Shown here: positions 7,527-16,980 of the stretch, piece after piece
Layout: each line of letters begins with the position of its first letter
How positions within the stretch are numbered: position 1 is the stretch's first letter
NCBI GenBank assembly: GCA_050012355.1
Contig: JBEKHI010000061.1
Coordinates: forward strand, 1 to 27,278
Length of the DNA stretch: 27,278 nucleotides
Origin: JBEKHI01 sp050012355
GTDB lineage: Bacteria > Actinomycetota > Actinomycetes > Streptosporangiales > Streptosporangiaceae
Direction: 5' to 3'
Program-made: the position numbers and the translations under genes
The notes under the pieces: model-generated
What the model saw: the letters and a program-made list of their open reading frames with translations, nothing else
Database searches by the model: none
Told to the model about the DNA's origin: nothing

Positions 7527-7556
7527 GGCTCTCCACCTCCCTTGTAGTACAGCCTA
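7527..7556 (-). promoter_or_regulatory. TAGGCT -10 box and strong Shine-Dalgarno upstream of PAC2
   Basis: On the minus strand TAGGCT (7556-7551) is followed by GGGAGGTGG (7541-7533). A start roughly 7 bases after the box would give a short leader containing the Shine-Dalgarno. No convincing -35 was seen. The Shine-Dalgarno points at codon ATC 7526-7524 rather than at the GTG 36 bases further on. Confidence 0.4.
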
Positions 7557-7613
7557 CGTCGCCCGGGACGCTGTGTGCGTGACCGGCACCTGCGCGGCGT
7601 GCCGGTGCCCTCG

Positions 7614-7672
7614 TAAACTAGGACGTAGATACCGCATCGGCACTCGATCAACACTTGATTAACACAGGGGGA
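7614..7672 (+). promoter_or_regulatory. Promoter region of the HAD gene with a tandem 11-bp repeat
   Basis: A -10-like TAAACT lies at 7614-7619. Downstream are two adjacent 11-base copies, CTCGATCAACA (7643-7653) and CTTGATTAACA (7654-7664), differing at two positions; one helical turn per copy suggests a repressor or activator site. A strong Shine-Dalgarno AGGGGGA follows at 7666-7672. The TTG listed as HAD start lies inside the second repeat. Confidence 0.4.
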
Positions 7673-8326
7673 ACCATTTCCGGGCTGGCCGCTGTCTTCT
7701 TTGATATGGACGGGCTACTAGTGGATACCGAGCCACTGTGGCTGGAGACCGAGATCGGGGTGGTAAAGCGGCTTGGCGGGACCCCGTGGACCGAAGAGGA
7801 CCAGCTCCAGCTGCTGGGCGGGAGCCTGAACAGAACGGTGCGCTACCTGCTGGACCGGGCGACCCGGCCGGTGCCGCCGGAGACGGTCGGGGAGTGGATG
7901 ATGGACGGCGTGGAGTCCCTTGTCCGTGCTAAGGGCGTCCCGCTCCAGCCAGGCGCCCGTGAGCTGCACCAGGCCCTGCGGGCGGATGAGGTTCCCATCG
8001 GGCTGGTCACCTCATCCCAGCGCTCGTTCATGCGGGCGGTGCTCGAAACCATCGAGCTCGACTTCGACATCACGGTCTGCGCACAGGATGTCACGGCGAC
8101 CAAGCCGGACCCCGAGCCCTACCAGCTGGCCGCCAAGCTGCTCAGCGTCCAGCCCGCGGACTGCGTGGTGCTCGAGGATTCGCCGAACGGCGTCGCCGCC
8201 GGGGAGGCCGCCGGCTGCGTCGTGGTCGCGGTCCCGTCCTTCGTCGCCATGGAGCCGGTCCCCGGCCGCCTGGTGCTGTCCTCCCTCGCGGAGGTGGGGG
8301 TGCCTCTACTGCGTTCACTGGTCTGA
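7655..8326 (+). CDS. HAD superfamily hydrolase (beta-phosphoglucomutase/phosphatase-like)
   Basis: A 223-residue soluble phosphatase-type protein. Motif I is FFDMDGLLVDTEPLW (nucleophile and acid/base Asp pair), motif II is GLVTSSQ, motif III is TKPDPEPYQLA (Lys) and motif IV is VVLEDSPNGVAAG. The helical cap between motifs I and II places it with beta-phosphoglucomutase, DOG phosphatase and related small-molecule phosphatases; the substrate cannot be told. The TTG at 7655 lacks a Shine-Dalgarno. The only good one (AGGGGGA, 7666-7672) precedes ATT 7676, so an unusual ATT start that shortens the protein by seven residues is possible. It is divergent from PAC2. Confidence 0.88.
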   Translation: MINTGGTISGLAAVFFDMDGLLVDTEPLWLETEIGVVKRLGGTPWTEEDQLQLLGGSLNRTVRYLLDRATRPVPPETVGEWMMDGVESLVRAKGVPLQPGARELHQALRADEVPIGLVTSSQRSFMRAVLETIELDFDITVCAQDVTATKPDPEPYQLAAKLLSVQPADCVVLEDSPNGVAAGEAAGCVVVAVPSFVAMEPVPGRLVLSSLAEVGVPLLRSLV

Positions 8327-8331
8327 GCGCT

Positions 8332-8356
8332 TAGGCTGGGAGTAGACGCGGGGAGG
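8332..8356 (+). promoter_or_regulatory. TAGGCT -10 box and Shine-Dalgarno for the small membrane protein
   Basis: TAGGCT at 8332-8337 starts 5 bases after the HAD stop codon, and GGGGAGG at 8350-8356 lies 6 bases before the ATG at 8363. It matches the -10 boxes at 3049-3054 and 7556-7551. The -35 is unclear. Confidence 0.4.
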
Positions 8357-8362
8357 CGCCCT

Positions 8363-8926
8363 ATGTCCACTTATAACTCGATTGCCTGGTTGCCACTGTG
8401 TGCCGGCCTTAGCGGGCTCGGGCTGGTGCTGAGCTACCTGGCGGGCCGCAAGCGCGGGCTGCGCTCGTTTTTGCGTGGCGCCGCCTGGTCGTTGCTGCCG
8501 ATCGCGGCGTATCTGACTGGCTCCATCGAGATGTTCTGGAAGATCGGCTCGGCTATCGGGTCGTTCGCGACGGCGTTCGTCTTCTCGCCGCGGGTCTGGT
8601 CGGGGATCGCGGTGGCCGGACTGGCCGCGGTGCTGTTCATCGCGAGCGGTGGTCGCCGCCGCCGGCGGGCACGAGTCGGCCGTCAGGCCAAGGACGGCGT
8701 GACCGGGACCGGCTCGGCCGGGGCCTCGGGCGGTCAGCCAGCCCTGGACGCGGGCCAGGGGAGCGCTGCCACCACCGTGGCGGTGCCCGCTACCCGGCCG
8801 GGGGCTGCCCAGCCGGCCGGTACCGGCAGCGACGGGAAGGCCAAGCGGGGCAAGGGCGGGGCGGCTCAAGGCGACGATGACATGAAGGAGATCGAGGAGA
8901 TCCTCCGTAAGCACGGGATCAACTGA
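8363..8926 (+). CDS. Small two- to three-helix membrane protein with basic tail, conserved in actinobacteria
   Basis: A 187-residue protein with hydrophobic segments near residues 8-27 and 37-55 and a third near 75-95, then a strongly basic stretch (GRRRRRARVGR). A long low-complexity Ala/Gly/Thr-rich region follows. The protein ends in a short charged helix, DDDMKEIEEILRKHGIN. Similar proteins in other actinomycetes are sometimes labelled 'cellulose synthase', for which I see no catalytic motif (no glycosyltransferase fold, far too short). The basic tail should be cytoplasmic and the conserved C-terminal helix could bind a partner. Function unknown. GGGGAGG precedes the ATG by 6 bases, and a TAGGCT -10 lies just upstream. 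Confidence 0.75.
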   Translation: MSTYNSIAWLPLCAGLSGLGLVLSYLAGRKRGLRSFLRGAAWSLLPIAAYLTGSIEMFWKIGSAIGSFATAFVFSPRVWSGIAVAGLAAVLFIASGGRRRRRARVGRQAKDGVTGTGSAGASGGQPALDAGQGSAATTVAVPATRPGAAQPAGTGSDGKAKRGKGGAAQGDDDMKEIEEILRKHGIN

Positions 8927-9183
8927 TCGTCACGGGCTAATTATCCTTAATAAGGCAATTGTCGGCTCATGTCCGATTTTCTGGTAGGCCGCTGGGATCT
9001 GTGGGGCTGGAGTGGCGGTAGCAGGTTCACGTGGAGTTATGTCTGTGCCATGTCACATGAGTGTTTCGCTATGTGAAGGGTGATCGTTACGGCGGTCACA
9101 ATCGGGCAACGACAAGGCGTTTGGTCTGGATTTCTTTCGTCAAGATCGCACAATCTGTGCTGATAGGCGGCGAACCTGCCCTC
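8927..9183 (+). promoter_or_regulatory. 257-bp leader region of the second peptide ABC operon
   Basis: This gap is visibly more AT-rich than its surroundings. It contains the palindrome CCTTA-A-TAAGG (8945-8955), a CACGTG palindrome (9028-9033), an inverted pair TCACAT/ATGTGA (9053-9058 and 9071-9076), and a small hairpin GCACA-ATC-TGTGC (9148-9160) about 24 bases before the lipoprotein ATG. I could not pick a convincing -35/-10 pair. The sites are candidates for nutrient-responsive control of the transporter; which protein binds is unknown. Confidence 0.35.
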
Positions 9184-11070
9184 ATGACCAGAAAGAAGAC
9201 CTCCATGATCAGAGTGCCCAAACGCGTGCTCGGGCTCGTCGTCGCGGCCATTGCCGTGGTTGGCGTTGCCGCGTGTGGCGGCGGTGCGAGCAACAGCGGC
9301 AACAGCAGCAGCGTGGCGAGCAGCTTGCCCACCAACGGCAACGTGGCGGTGTACGCGGAGCAGCCGGGGTTCATCCCGAACTACATCTTCCCGTTCACCG
9401 ACGCAGCCGACTACGGTACGTGGAACCTGGACGATGTTCAGGAACTGATGTACCGGCCGCTGTACTGGTTCGGTGTGGGAACCACGACCGACATCAACTG
9501 GTCACTCTCCTTGGGGGAGCAGCCGGTCTGGTCGGCGAACAGCAAGACCGTGACGATCTCCCTCAAGTCGTACAAGTGGTCGAACGGCGAGACGGTCGAC
9601 GCCACCGACGTGCTGTTCTGGATGAACATGTACAAGGCGGAGAAGGACAATTTCGGCGGGTACGTTCCCGGTTACTTCCCGGACAACGTGGCGTCGGTGA
9701 AGGCCATCAACTCCACGACCGTGCAGTTCAACCTCACCCAGGCGTACAACCACAACTGGTTCCTGTACAACGAGGGCCCGCAGATCACGCCGATGCCGGA
9801 CGCGTGGGACCGCACCGCGTCGGGACCGAGCAACTGCGCCACCGACGAGAGTGACTGCGCGGCGGTCTACAACTACCTGATCGCGCAGAACAAGGACATC
9901 GCCGGCTACGCCAGCTCACCGATCTGGTCGGTCGTTGACGGGCCGTGGAAGCTGAAGTCGTTCGGCACCGACGGCACCGTGGTCATGGTGCGCAACCCGG
10001 ATTACTCCGGGACGAACACGCTGCCCAAGGGCGTCACCGGGATCAGCGAGTTCAAAGAGGTTCCGTTCGCCTCGCAGGAGGCGGAGTACAACGTGCTGAA
10101 GACGGGCACCAGCACGGTTCAGGTCGGTTATACGCCGTTCGACGACATCACCGCGCCGACGAGTAGCCCGACGACCGCGGGCGCGAACCCGGTGTCGGAC
10201 TACAACCTCTCGCCCTGGTACCTGTACGGGATCGACTACTTCCCGATCAACTTCAACAACCCCACAGTCGGGGCCATCTTCAAGCAGCTGTACTTCCGGC
10301 AAGCGCTCGCCTACAGCATCGACACGGCCGCGATCACCAAGAACGTGTTCCATGGCTACGCGCTGAACAGTACCCAAGGCGTTCCGACCTACGGATCGGG
10401 CAGCCTGCTGGCCCCAGGGTTGCAAAGCGCCCAGTTCCCGTTCAGCACCACCAAGGCGAAGGCTCTGCTGACCAGCAATGGCTGGGATACCAGCACCGAT
10501 CCGGCGACCTGTATCAAGCCGGGAACCGCCTCGGGTGACTGCGGCGCTGGTATCACCAAGGGCGAGAAGCTGTCCTTCGATCTCAAGTACGCCAGCGGGA
10601 CCAACTACCTGACCACTGAGTTCCAGGCGCTTCAGTCCGACGCCGGACTGTCTGGGATCCAGCTGAACCTTAGCGAGCAGGCCGGGCAGGAGATCACCGC
10701 GGTGGACACCATCTGCACGCCGTCCAAGTCGACCCCGTGTACCTGGCAGATGGGCGACTGGGGCACCGGGTGGGTGTACGCGCCGGACTTCTACCCCTCG
10801 GGCGAGGACCTGTTCCTCACCGGCTCGGTGGCCAACTACGGCAACTACTCCGACTCGACCAACGACAGCCTGATCAGGGCCACGCTGGCGCCCACGGCGA
10901 CCACCCAGACCATGTACTCCTGGGAGAATTACCTCGCCAAGCAAGAGCCGGTGGTCTTCATGCCGCTGTATCCGTTCCAGCTCACCGAGGTGGCGGCGAA
11001 CCTGCACGGCGTGACGCCACAGAACGTGTACAGCTTCATCACGCCCGAAGACTGGTACTACCAGAAGTGA
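9184..11070 (+). CDS. Peptide/nickel-type ABC transporter substrate-binding lipoprotein (SBP family 5)
   Basis: A 628-residue exported lipoprotein. From ATG 9184 the N-terminus has Lys/Arg residues, a hydrophobic segment and the lipobox VAAC with Cys31, followed by a Ser/Asn/Gly linker. The mature part has the family-5 solute-binding layout: an N-terminal lobe with LMYRPLYWF and YKWSNGETVDATDVLFWMN, a central lobe with YFRQALAYSIDTAAITKNVF, and a long C-terminal lobe. It captures peptides or related solutes outside the cell and delivers them to the permease pair. ATG 9205 is an alternative start with a somewhat better upstream purine stretch; the frame also runs back to 9061 but that would place extra residues before the signal peptide. 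It is the first gene of a four-gene operon. Confidence 0.92.
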   Translation: MTRKKTSMIRVPKRVLGLVVAAIAVVGVAACGGGASNSGNSSSVASSLPTNGNVAVYAEQPGFIPNYIFPFTDAADYGTWNLDDVQELMYRPLYWFGVGTTTDINWSLSLGEQPVWSANSKTVTISLKSYKWSNGETVDATDVLFWMNMYKAEKDNFGGYVPGYFPDNVASVKAINSTTVQFNLTQAYNHNWFLYNEGPQITPMPDAWDRTASGPSNCATDESDCAAVYNYLIAQNKDIAGYASSPIWSVVDGPWKLKSFGTDGTVVMVRNPDYSGTNTLPKGVTGISEFKEVPFASQEAEYNVLKTGTSTVQVGYTPFDDITAPTSSPTTAGANPVSDYNLSPWYLYGIDYFPINFNNPTVGAIFKQLYFRQALAYSIDTAAITKNVFHGYALNSTQGVPTYGSGSLLAPGLQSAQFPFSTTKAKALLTSNGWDTSTDPATCIKPGTASGDCGAGITKGEKLSFDLKYASGTNYLTTEFQALQSDAGLSGIQLNLSEQAGQEITAVDTICTPSKSTPCTWQMGDWGTGWVYAPDFYPSGEDLFLTGSVANYGNYSDSTNDSLIRATLAPTATTQTMYSWENYLAKQEPVVFMPLYPFQLTEVAANLHGVTPQNVYSFITPEDWYYQK

Positions 11071-11088
11071 TGGTGCGGCCTTACCGTA

Positions 11089-11132
11089 CCGCCGTGTCCT
11101 CTCAGCAGCAGCACGCTGGGGGGGCACGGCGG
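11089..11132 (+). promoter_or_regulatory. Long hairpin between lipoprotein and permease genes, covering the permease ribosome-binding site
   Basis: CCGCCGTG (11089-11096) pairs with CACGGCGG (11125-11132), and the inner arms 11097-11106 and 11115-11124 pair with three G-T wobbles, giving an 18-bp stem with the loop 11107-11114. The descending arm contains the G-run that acts as Shine-Dalgarno for the permease and ends in the first base of its GTG start. It could stabilise the upstream lipoprotein message and damp permease translation. Confidence 0.6.
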
Positions 11133-12085
11133 TGACGGGATATCTAGTCCGGCGGATCCTGCAGTCGATCCTGGTCGTCTGGCTGGTCACGGTTATCACG
11201 TTCCTGCTGCTCAAGGCGCTGCCCGGCGGCCCGGTGCGTGCAATACTCGGGACCAGGGCCAGCGACCTGGCCTTGGTGAACGCGCTTACCAAGCAGCTGG
11301 GATTCGACCGACCGATCTGGGTCCAGTACTGGACCTGGCTGGACGGGCTGCTGCACGGGAACTTCGGCTTCTCGTACCAGCAGAACGAGCCGGTCTCCAC
11401 CCTGCTGGGCCAGCGGCTGCCCAAGACCCTGCTGCTGGTGGGCACGTCGACACTGCTCGCGCTGGTGATCGCGGTGCCGTGGGGCATCGTGCAAGCGGTC
11501 CGGCGGAACAAGCTCGCCGACTACGTCGGGACCGGGTTCTCGTTCCTGTTTTACGCGACGCCGATCTACCTGATCGGGCTGATCCTGATCAACGCGTTCG
11601 CGCTCGGCACCCACTGGTTCCCGACCGAGGGGGCGCAGGGCAGCATCGGGACGTTCTTCACGCAGTTCAACTCGATGGTGCTGCCCATCGTGGCGATCAC
11701 GCTGATCACGCTCGCCTCGTTCAGCCGGTACATGCGCTCGTCCACGCTGGATCAGATCACTCAGGACTACGTGCGCACCGCGCGGGCGAAAGGCGTCTCC
11801 GAGGGCCGGATCCTGTACCGGCACGTCCTTCGGAACGCGCTGATCCCGATCGTGACGCTGGTCGGGCTCAACCTGCCGATCATCATCAGCGGGGCGCTGA
11901 TCACCGAGTACCTGTTCAACTATCCCGGCATGGGCCTGCTGTTCTACAACGCCGCCCAGACACAGGACTACCCGATCCTGCTGGGGGTCACCGCAATCAC
12001 CGCGTTCGCGACGGTGGCGGGCTCGCTGCTGGCGGACGTGCTGTACGCGGTACTCGACCCGCGAGTGAGGTACACCAGCTCATGA
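11132..12085 (+). CDS. Peptide ABC transporter permease, DppB-like
   Basis: A 317-residue membrane protein of the DppB/OppB type. It begins with a first helix of the classic form (YLVRRILQSILVVWLVTVI), has the conserved LPGGPVRAILG periplasmic segment, several further hydrophobic helices, and the cytoplasmic EAA loop RTARAKGVSEGRILYRHVLR that docks on the ATPase. The usual length is about 310-340, so it is complete. The GTG start at 11132 is preceded by a G-rich run buried in the hairpin at 11089-11132. Its stop overlaps the next permease by 4 bases (ATGA). Confidence 0.93.
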   Translation: MTGYLVRRILQSILVVWLVTVITFLLLKALPGGPVRAILGTRASDLALVNALTKQLGFDRPIWVQYWTWLDGLLHGNFGFSYQQNEPVSTLLGQRLPKTLLLVGTSTLLALVIAVPWGIVQAVRRNKLADYVGTGFSFLFYATPIYLIGLILINAFALGTHWFPTEGAQGSIGTFFTQFNSMVLPIVAITLITLASFSRYMRSSTLDQITQDYVRTARAKGVSEGRILYRHVLRNALIPIVTLVGLNLPIIISGALITEYLFNYPGMGLLFYNAAQTQDYPILLGVTAITAFATVAGSLLADVLYAVLDPRVRYTSS

Positions 12086-13034
12086 GCATCAACGTTCCGC
12101 AGCCGCTGCCGCAGGACCCTGGCGGGCTCTCGGCCACCGGCACCGACGTCATCGACGATCTCGCTCCGGGTACAGCGCCGACCGAACCCACGCGTCCGCT
12201 CTGGCGGCGCGGCCTGGAGGTGTTCGCGGAGAACAGGCTCGCGCTCGTCGGCAGCGTGACACTGCTGGTCGTCATCCTGTTCTGCTTCGTCGGCCCGCTC
12301 GTTTATCACACCGACCAGATCCATACCAACCTGGCGAACGCCAACCTGGCGCCGGGCAGTGGCCACCCGCTGGGGACCGATGCCGACGGGTACGACATCC
12401 TCGGCCGTCTCATGGTCGGCGGGCAGGTGTCACTCGAACTCGGCTTCGCGGCGGCGATCGTCGCGACCGTGATCGGCACACTGTGGGGTGCCGTCGCGGG
12501 TTACTTCGGCGGGATCATCGACGCGGCCATGATGCGAGTCGTGGACGCGGCACTGTCGATCCCCATCTTGTTCCTGCTGATCGTGCTGGCCACCATCATC
12601 CGGCCCACCAAGATCACCATGATCTTGGTGATCTCGATGGCGTCCTGGCTGGCGATCTCCCGGCTGGTCCGCGGCGAGGCGCTGTCGCTGCGGGTTCGCG
12701 AGTACGTGCAGGCGACCCGGGCCATGGGCGGCGGGTCGTGGCGCATCGTGCTCCGGCACATCGCGCCCAACGCCGTGGGCACGATCGTGGTGAACGCGAC
12801 GTTCCAGGTCGCCGACGCGATCTTGTTCATCGCCTATATCAGTTTCCTCGGCCTTGGGCTGTCACCGCCCACCACCGACCTGGGCGGCATGCTGTCCAAC
12901 GGGATCGGGTACGCGGATGACGGGTACTGGTGGGGGATCTACCCCGCCGGGGCGTTGATCGTGATCATCGTCATCGCCGTCAACTTCATCGGCGACGCAT
13001 TGCGCGACGCATTCGAGGTAAGGCTGCAACGGCG

Positions 13035-13038
<4 letters not shown>
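12082..13038 (+). CDS. Peptide ABC transporter permease, DppC-like
   Basis: A 318-residue permease starting at ATG 12082 inside the stop of DppB. A cytoplasmic N-terminal extension of about 45 residues precedes the first helix (LALVGSVTLLVVILFCFVGP), as usual for DppC/OppC. HPLGTDADGYDILGRLMVGG is the family's periplasmic signature, and the EAA loop QATRAMGGGSWRIVLRHIAP contacts the ATPase. The frame is open far upstream, but that extension only shadows the DppB gene. The stop overlaps the ATPase start by 4 bases (ATGA), so the operon is translationally coupled throughout. Confidence 0.93.
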
Positions 13039-15185
<2,147 letters not shown>

Positions 15186-15284
15186 CGCGCCTAAACTGGT
15201 ACGGATGACACACCGTGCCTCTTTACACCTGCAACGGGCTGTGTGATCATTTAAGTGGGAGTGAGGGTTCCCTGATAGTGGGGT

Positions 15285-15302
15285 GGCCGACTACCGTCGG
15301 CC
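15285..15302 (+). promoter_or_regulatory. Hairpin in the leader of the cupin operon
   Basis: GGCCGAC (15285-15291) and GTCGGCC (15296-15302) form a perfect 7-bp stem with loop TACC, 30 bases before the cupin ATG. No T-run follows. It could be a weak terminator of the upstream ABC operon, an attenuator or an operator. Confidence 0.4.
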
Positions 15303-15332
15303 CCGGCACTGCTCACGACAGGAGCGCCCACG

Positions 15333-15725
15333 ATGCGGCTCATGACGAATGATTCAGCGCGGCTCACCGACGAATTCGGAATTACGGTCGGCCGCTGGAC
15401 GCAGTACGACAGCGCCAGTGAATTGCCATTCGGAGCGATGTGGTGCGTGGTTCCGCCTGGTGGTCGAAGTAACATAGACCAGCATCCGGACCGAGAATTG
15501 TTCGTCGTCATTAGCGGTACTGGTGAGGTGGAGACTCCCAGCGGCGACCGGATGCCGGTGGCACCGGGCAGTGCGGTCCTGATGGACAGTCAGGAGCCGC
15601 ATATTCTGGTCAACTCCTCCAGCGCTGGACCGCTCGTCGCGCTGAGCGTGTACTGGATGCCCGAAGAATTATCTAGATGGAGATCTTCGATGTCCTCGGG
15701 GTCGGTTTCGGCCCGTCCAATCTAG
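15333..15725 (+). CDS. Small cupin protein, candidate N-N bond-forming (hydrazine synthetase) subunit
   Basis: A 130-residue single-domain cupin. Motif 1 runs from PPGGRSNIDQHPDRELF to SGTG with candidate metal ligands Asp49 (where His is usual), His51 and Glu55; motif 2 has APGSAVLM, then His90 and Asn94 in EPHILVN. The ATG follows AGGAG at 15320-15324. The gene overlaps the amino-acid N-hydroxylase by 49 bases, so the two are tightly coupled. In known hydrazine synthetases (Spb40, PyrN) a cupin domain fused to a MetRS-like domain rearranges the aminoacyl ester of N-hydroxylysine into an N-N bond. A free-standing cupin beside an N-hydroxylase and in the same cluster as a MetRS-like gene suggests the same job. 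That role is inference; the cupin fold itself is clear. Confidence 0.8.
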   Translation: MRLMTNDSARLTDEFGITVGRWTQYDSASELPFGAMWCVVPPGGRSNIDQHPDRELFVVISGTGEVETPSGDRMPVAPGSAVLMDSQEPHILVNSSSAGPLVALSVYWMPEELSRWRSSMSSGSVSARPI

Positions 15726-16966
15726 CGCTGGCCATCGCGCTGGATGAGATGGAGAGGAAGAATAATTCGGATCCGGTCAATGCTGCCTTTATTGAGCGGC
15801 AGCCGGACTTCGGCTGGCACCGGGGAATGCTCATTGAGGGCGCCGATCTTCAAGTGTCCTTCTTGAAGGATCTGGTGACCATGCGCGATCCAACCAGTGA
15901 CTTCAGCTTCCTGGCGTATGTCCATAAAATGGGCCGGTTGCCGATTTTTATCAACCAGAAAAGGTCGTATCCGAGCCGGGTGGAATTCCATGCGTATCTC
16001 ACCTGGGCGGCGAATCGATTGCAGCACCTGGTTAGTTACGGCGTAACCATGATCGATGCGAAACCGGTAATGGTGAACGGTGAGGTCAGGTACATCGACG
16101 TCGTGGGCCGACGGGCCGCCGACGGCCAGGCTCTGACGTTCCGGTCGCGGAACATCGTGATCGCTACCGGACTGGAGCCCCGCTTCCCGCCGGAGACGCT
16201 GAGGTCCGCGCGAGTATGGCACAGCTCGCAACTGCTGGACCGGCTGGCCGAACTCGATGAGGACCGGGAGCAGACCTTCGTGGTCGTAGGCGCCGGACAG
16301 AGCGCCGCCGAGGTCGTCGAGTGCGTGCACCGCCGGTTCGCCAAGGCACGGGTGTACTCGCTGTTCGCCCGGTACGGCTACAGCCCGGCCGACGACAGCC
16401 AGTTCGTCAACGGGATATTCGACCCGGACACCGTCGACCTGTTCTTTCACTCGCCGGACGAGGTGAAGGAGCAGGTACTCGCGTATCACGCGAACACCAA
16501 CTACTCGGTGGTGGACGCCGACCTGATCGCGGATCTGCACCAGCGGGTCTATGAAGAACTCGTCGTGGGTCAGCCCCGGCTGATAATCCGCAATCTGTCC
16601 CGGGTGGTGTCGGTGACCGAGGCCGGCGACGGACTGGATATCCAGGTCAAGTACTTGCCGGACGGCAGCCTGTCCTCGATCCGGGCGGACTGGCTCATCT
16701 ATGCCACCGGCTACAACCCGAGGAACCCGCTGGATGTCCTCGGTGAGGTCGGTGCGTACTGCAAGACGACTCCCGCGGGCTCCCTGCAGGTCGATCGCAG
16801 CCATCGGGTGGTGACCGCGGACCGGACGCGGTGCGGGATCTACCTGCAGGGCCCCACCGAGAGCACGCATGGCATATCAGAGACGCTGCTCTCGACGACC
16901 GCGATCCGGGCCGGGGAGATCGCCGAATCCATCAGGTCAGACGTTGCTGTTCGCGAAACAGCGTGA
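15677..16966 (+). CDS. L-lysine/L-ornithine N-monooxygenase (IucD/SidA/PvdA family)
   Basis: A 429-residue flavoprotein that hydroxylates the side-chain amine of lysine or ornithine using FAD, NADPH and O2. The FAD site GVGFGPSNLALAIA is at residues 8-21. Typical family segments follow: FGWHRGMLIEGADLQVSFLK, DLVTMRDPTSDFSFLAYV and RVEFHAYLTWAA. The NADPH site VVGAGQSAAEV is near 203-213, then FVNGIFDPDTVDLFF, and the C-terminal ATGYNP (usual ATGY motif). Length is normal. The start ATG 15677 puts the FAD motif at the usual distance. Such enzymes feed hydroxamate siderophores or N-N bond formation; no siderophore synthetase or NRPS is in view, while a cupin and a MetRS-like gene are, so I favour the second. 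Base composition of the 5' third is lower in GC than the surroundings. Confidence 0.93.
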   Translation: MEIFDVLGVGFGPSNLALAIALDEMERKNNSDPVNAAFIERQPDFGWHRGMLIEGADLQVSFLKDLVTMRDPTSDFSFLAYVHKMGRLPIFINQKRSYPSRVEFHAYLTWAANRLQHLVSYGVTMIDAKPVMVNGEVRYIDVVGRRAADGQALTFRSRNIVIATGLEPRFPPETLRSARVWHSSQLLDRLAELDEDREQTFVVVGAGQSAAEVVECVHRRFAKARVYSLFARYGYSPADDSQFVNGIFDPDTVDLFFHSPDEVKEQVLAYHANTNYSVVDADLIADLHQRVYEELVVGQPRLIIRNLSRVVSVTEAGDGLDIQVKYLPDGSLSSIRADWLIYATGYNPRNPLDVLGEVGAYCKTTPAGSLQVDRSHRVVTADRTRCGIYLQGPTESTHGISETLLSTTAIRAGEIAESIRSDVAVRETA

Positions 16967-16980
16967 AAGGACGGTCGGCG

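Noticed and set aside
8363..8926. Cellulose synthase, as similar proteins are sometimes named
   Set aside because: At 187 residues with a few helices and no glycosyltransferase motifs it cannot be one.
9916..11511. 531-residue minus-strand open frame across the lipoprotein/permease junction
   Set aside because: Antisense to two well-supported genes, without recognisable motifs.
15722..16870. 382-residue minus-strand open frame opposite the N-hydroxylase
   Set aside because: The plus strand encodes intact FAD and NADPH motifs; the minus translation is featureless.
15677..16966. Hydroxamate siderophore cluster
   Set aside because: The N-hydroxylase alone would fit, but there is no IucA/IucC-type synthetase, NRPS, ferric-siderophore binding protein or reductase in the window. 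It remains a fallback explanation.
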